This document shows, one piece after another, positions 5,700 through 7,417 of a DNA stretch of 7,417 bases; within the stretch, counting starts at the first letter, position 1; each line of letters begins with the position of its first letter. The position numbers were made by a program, and so were the translations under genes. The notes under the pieces are model-generated. The model was not told the DNA's origin and made no database searches. It worked only from the letters and a program-made list of their open reading frames with translations. The DNA comes from an uncultured Oscillospiraceae bacterium (GTDB taxonomy: Bacteria; Bacillota; Clostridia; Oscillospirales; Oscillospiraceae): positions 1-7,417 of the forward strand of contig CAKTJC010000062.1 in NCBI GenBank assembly GCA_934567355.1, in the 5' to 3' direction.

Positions 5700-5738
5700 A
5701 GAAGCCGTGACGGCACCAGAGGTACGCTTCTGCCGTCA
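5664..5738. repeat. Two tandem hairpins sharing the 8-mer TGACGGCA, just past parR
   Basis: The octamer occurs four times in alternating orientation: TGACGGCA 5664-5671, TGCCGTCA 5675-5682, TGACGGCA 5708-5715 and TGCCGTCA 5731-5738. The first pair makes a stem with a 3-nt loop, the second a stem with a 15-nt loop, and arms from different pairs could also pair. The last copy is 1 bp from the parR stop. Possible roles are ParR binding sites (a centromere placed after the operon), a terminator for parMR, or part of oriT. Neither hairpin is followed by a good U-tract, which speaks against a plain terminator. Confidence 0.6.
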
Positions 5739-5739
5739 A

Positions 5740-6072
5740 TTACAGGGAGAAGATTTCCAGAAATTCATCGATTCCTTCCTCTACTTCTTCCGACTGCTGG
5801 ACTATGGAGTCATCCGGCTGAGAAATCATCTGCGGCATTGCGGGAAGCCGTTCCTGCACATTTTGAAAGCACTTTTCTACGGCAATCTGGATTTCGTGTA
5901 AATACATTTTCTGCCGTTCTTCCTCCGACTGCCTAAAGCGCAGTGCATCCACCGCTTCCGTTATGATTTTTCGGTAGGGCTTTCTATCTGCCAAAAATTC
6001 ATAGACCGCCTTTTCTTCCGGGACATCCATATTCAATCGCAGGGTGATTTTTTTATTTCCGGCATTTCTCAT
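5740..6072 (-). CDS. parR: ParR-like centromere-binding protein
   Basis: The 110-residue product is placed as ParR by position after parM and by its N-terminus: KKITLRLNMDVPEEKAVYEFL followed by YRKIITEAVDALRF looks like a ribbon-helix-helix (strand, helix, helix) DNA-binding domain. The rest is acidic (EEVEEGIDEFLEIF) and could form the ParM-contacting tail, as the ParR C-terminus does in R1 and pSK41. The start at 6072 gives a 20-bp overlap with parM; the ribosome binding site is weak, so it probably depends on coupling to parM. Longer starts at 6105 and 6135 lie deep in parM and are less likely. ParR proteins diverge strongly, so identity rests mainly on context. Confidence 0.65.
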   Translation of the reverse strand: MRNAGNKKITLRLNMDVPEEKAVYEFLADRKPYRKIITEAVDALRFRQSEEERQKMYLHEIQIAVEKCFQNVQERLPAMPQMISQPDDSIVQQSEEVEEGIDEFLEIFSL

Positions 6073-6982
6073 TCTTCGAAATTTCCCGCAATGCCAGATG
6101 TTCATACCCCTTTGCCGTAGCGCAAATGTCGTCATTGATGGTCACGGTGCTATTCTCCAGAGAAGCAAAGTTTTTCAGCATACAGCCTCCACCGCCCACC
6201 ACATAGAGTTTCATAAGCCGTGAATCGTAGCCATGCTCCCGAAGCACACGAAAGACCTCCCCGGTATACTTCACCGCTGCGGCTCGCATGGTTTCTTCCA
6301 GGGCAGGGTCAAGTCCTGCTGCACCTTTGCGCAGAAATCTGTGGAGGGTCTTTTCGTTAGGGCTGGCGTTGTGTTCCCGCATCAGAGCCTCCCGCATAGC
6401 GAGAATGCACTGCTGGACACCGTATTTTTCCGTAAACATCTGCCGTCCGTCCGGCTTCCGATCAATGATTTGCAGGATGTTCATTGTGCCGTTTCCAATG
6501 TCGCAGAGCATATGACTTTCTGTGAATGTCTCCATACTCTGTACAACCGCCGCATATCCTTGCGGAAACACACCAGTTCCTACAAAGCGGATGCGGTAAT
6601 GTGTATCCCGGAAATCAAATTCTGCGCTGCTGTTCCGCAGTAGATAGTCACGGAACGCTGCCCCCTGTTTCTTAGCCCAGGACAATGGCAGGCCGACAGC
6701 AAGATACACGCTGGCTTCTGTCATATTTTCTCTGCTCAGTTCCCGGGCAATGGCCGCCAGGGTCAGAATGTAGTAATCCTCGTCCATTACTTTTTCAGCG
6801 GCGTATTCCTTGTGTCCAACGCCAATCTGGTAGTAGCGGCCCTGATAAATCAGCAGGTCATTCTTGAAGGTCGGTTCCGTGTCGCTGCTTTCAATTCCCG
6901 TGGGGAAACAGCAGTTGGCTGTTTTGATGTTGCCATAACCATGGTCAACACCGATGATGTAAATTCCGTTTTTGTTTTTCAT
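6053..6982 (-). CDS. parM: ParM/StbA-type actin-like partition ATPase
   Basis: This 309-residue protein has the actin-superfamily nucleotide fold: phosphate-1 loop GVDHGYGNIKT (11-21), phosphate-2 loop CDIGNGTMN (160-168) and the adenosine motif VVGGGG (261-266). Plasmid ParM proteins polymerise on ATP and push ParR-bound DNA copies to opposite cell ends. Length matches the StbA/ParM family (about 300-340). The start at 6982 is supported by AAAGGA (about 6995-6990), 7 nt upstream. parR overlaps its 3' end by 20 bp, forming an operon. A partition ATPase in an integrative element suggests that the excised circle is actively maintained. Confidence 0.88.
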   Translation of the reverse strand: MKNKNGIYIIGVDHGYGNIKTANCCFPTGIESSDTEPTFKNDLLIYQGRYYQIGVGHKEYAAEKVMDEDYYILTLAAIARELSRENMTEASVYLAVGLPLSWAKKQGAAFRDYLLRNSSAEFDFRDTHYRIRFVGTGVFPQGYAAVVQSMETFTESHMLCDIGNGTMNILQIIDRKPDGRQMFTEKYGVQQCILAMREALMREHNASPNEKTLHRFLRKGAAGLDPALEETMRAAAVKYTGEVFRVLREHGYDSRLMKLYVVGGGGCMLKNFASLENSTVTINDDICATAKGYEHLALREISKNEKCRK

Positions 6983-7017
6983 TTGATGTTCCTTTCAAAA
7001 TTTAGATTCTTGCGCAC

Positions 7018-7173
7018 CTATTTGACCTCGCCCCCGTGCGCTCTGGATTCATCTGACGCCCGATAGCGAATCGGGTCCATGGGAGTTTCACCCCTGCGCT
7101 TCCGCCCAGCTCTTTCGAGAAGTATCATTGTCCTGCCCCCGCCGTCATCGCCTTGCCGGTTGCTGTCCGGCAT
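7018..7173 (-). CDS. Possible 51-residue basic protein upstream of parM
   Basis: An ORF from ATG 7173 to TAG 7018 encodes a small hydrophilic Arg/Gly-rich protein (MPDSNRQGDDGGGRTM, then LLERAGRKRRGETP, then MDPIRYRASDESRA). No domain is recognised. It ends 35 bp before parM. No good ribosome binding site precedes 7173, and its start codon sits in a 6-bp hairpin (TGCCGG 7154-7159 with CCGGCA 7167-7172). Inner starts at 7128 and 7080 have better purine stretches; GGGGTGA lies 7 nt before 7080. The region is GC-rich and other minus frames are also open, so it could be a structured leader rather than a gene. Confidence 0.35.
   Translation of the reverse strand: MPDSNRQGDDGGGRTMILLERAGRKRRGETPMDPIRYRASDESRAHGGEVK
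7059..7075. repeat. Small hairpin in the parM leader
   Basis: CCCGAT (7059-7064) and ATCGGG (7070-7075) form a perfect 6-bp stem with a 5-nt loop, 84 bp upstream of the parM start. It lies inside the possible small ORF 7173-7018. It may be RNA structure in the parM leader or chance. Confidence 0.35.
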
Positions 7174-7417
7174 TTAGGGCCCGTGATTGTCGCTCGCATA
7201 ACGTGGTCATGGCGCACGGCCTCCCGGCTCTGGTGGGGGAGAATGTATCAGATGAATGGTTATGAACTTGTCAAGGTACATGGAGGTGATTTAACGCCCT
7301 ACCATTTCGTCTGGGAATTTTCAGCCAAAATGAGGAGGGGAAATTTTTAATCTCAGTTTGGCTTTTCCCGGGACTCCTGGGGACTGCAAATGCCCTCTCA
7401 CTTATGGAGCCCACGAA
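7174..7417. other. Leader/intergenic region upstream of parM, with a weak plus-strand ORF
   Basis: No convincing gene starts here. On the plus strand, an open frame is readable from ATG 7243 to TAA 7350 (35 residues, including GYELVKVHGGDLTPYHFVW); GGGGGAG is 10 nt before an in-frame ATG at 7252. Its codons look plausible but the length is not significant. A minus-strand TTGACA (7274-7269) exists, but no -10 box stands at a usable distance. The sequence past 7364 holds the 8-bp palindrome TCCCGGGA and nothing I can name. Confidence 0.35.
7323..7363. repeat. 12-bp inverted repeat, terminator-like on the plus strand
   Basis: AGCCAAAATGAG (7323-7334) pairs with CTCAGTTTGGCT (7352-7363) with one mismatch, around a 17-nt loop. 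On the plus strand three further Ts follow before CCC, giving a weak terminator profile. The stop of the small plus ORF (7348-7350) lies in the loop. It may also be a protein-binding palindrome of the parM upstream region, a usual place for a parC centromere. Confidence 0.45.

Noticed and set aside
7242..7274. Promoter for parM from TTGACA at 7274-7269
   Set aside because: The nearest -10-like sequence (TACATT, 7247-7242) is 21 nt away, too far for a normal promoter.
1..7417. CRISPR array, tRNA/rRNA genes, insertion sequences, antibiotic resistance or toxin-antitoxin genes
   Set aside because: No regularly spaced repeat units with unique spacers, no RNA gene signatures, no transposase and no resistance or toxin family is visible in any frame.

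Overview
The window looks like one end of an integrated mobile element in a Clostridia-type Firmicute, probably a gut Oscillospiraceae or Lachnospiraceae. This placement is inference from protein style and from strong AGGAGG-type ribosome binding sites; no rRNA or tRNA gene is present to confirm it. Every convincing gene lies on the minus strand, so the element reads from high to low coordinates.

Layout in transcription order: a GC-rich leader (about 7417-6983) with several hairpins and a possible 51-residue ORF; parM (6982-6053) and an overlapping parR (6072-5740), a plasmid-type actin-like partition pair; a structured intergenic region (5739-5447) with two tandem hairpins built from the same 8-mer and, next to mobC, two strong inverted repeats that look like an origin of transfer; mobC (5446-5189) and a MobP-type relaxase (5188-3842); a D5/P4-type SF3 helicase (ends 2566); a 71-bp dyad array of eight GTAC tetramers (2485-2555); a Tn916-type excisionase (2402-2208); and a Tn916-type tyrosine integrase (2106-826). 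Beyond the integrase stop lies a short att-type interval (704-825), then the C-terminal tRNA-binding part of methionyl-tRNA synthetase (703-209), which appears cut off from the rest of metG.

The parts fit an integrative mobilizable element, or the int-side end of a larger ICE; no type IV secretion or coupling-protein gene is in view. Int and Xis would handle integration and excision, MobC and the relaxase would nick oriT for transfer by a helper system, and the SF3 helicase, GTAC array and ParMR pair suggest that the excised circle replicates and is partitioned.

Most worth a second look: the mirror-symmetric GTAC array; the integrase promoter buried in a 36-bp inverted repeat that can also act as a terminator for transcripts from xis; a helicase whose conserved-looking N-terminus has no ordinary start codon; and the severed metG 3' end with a possible outward promoter.
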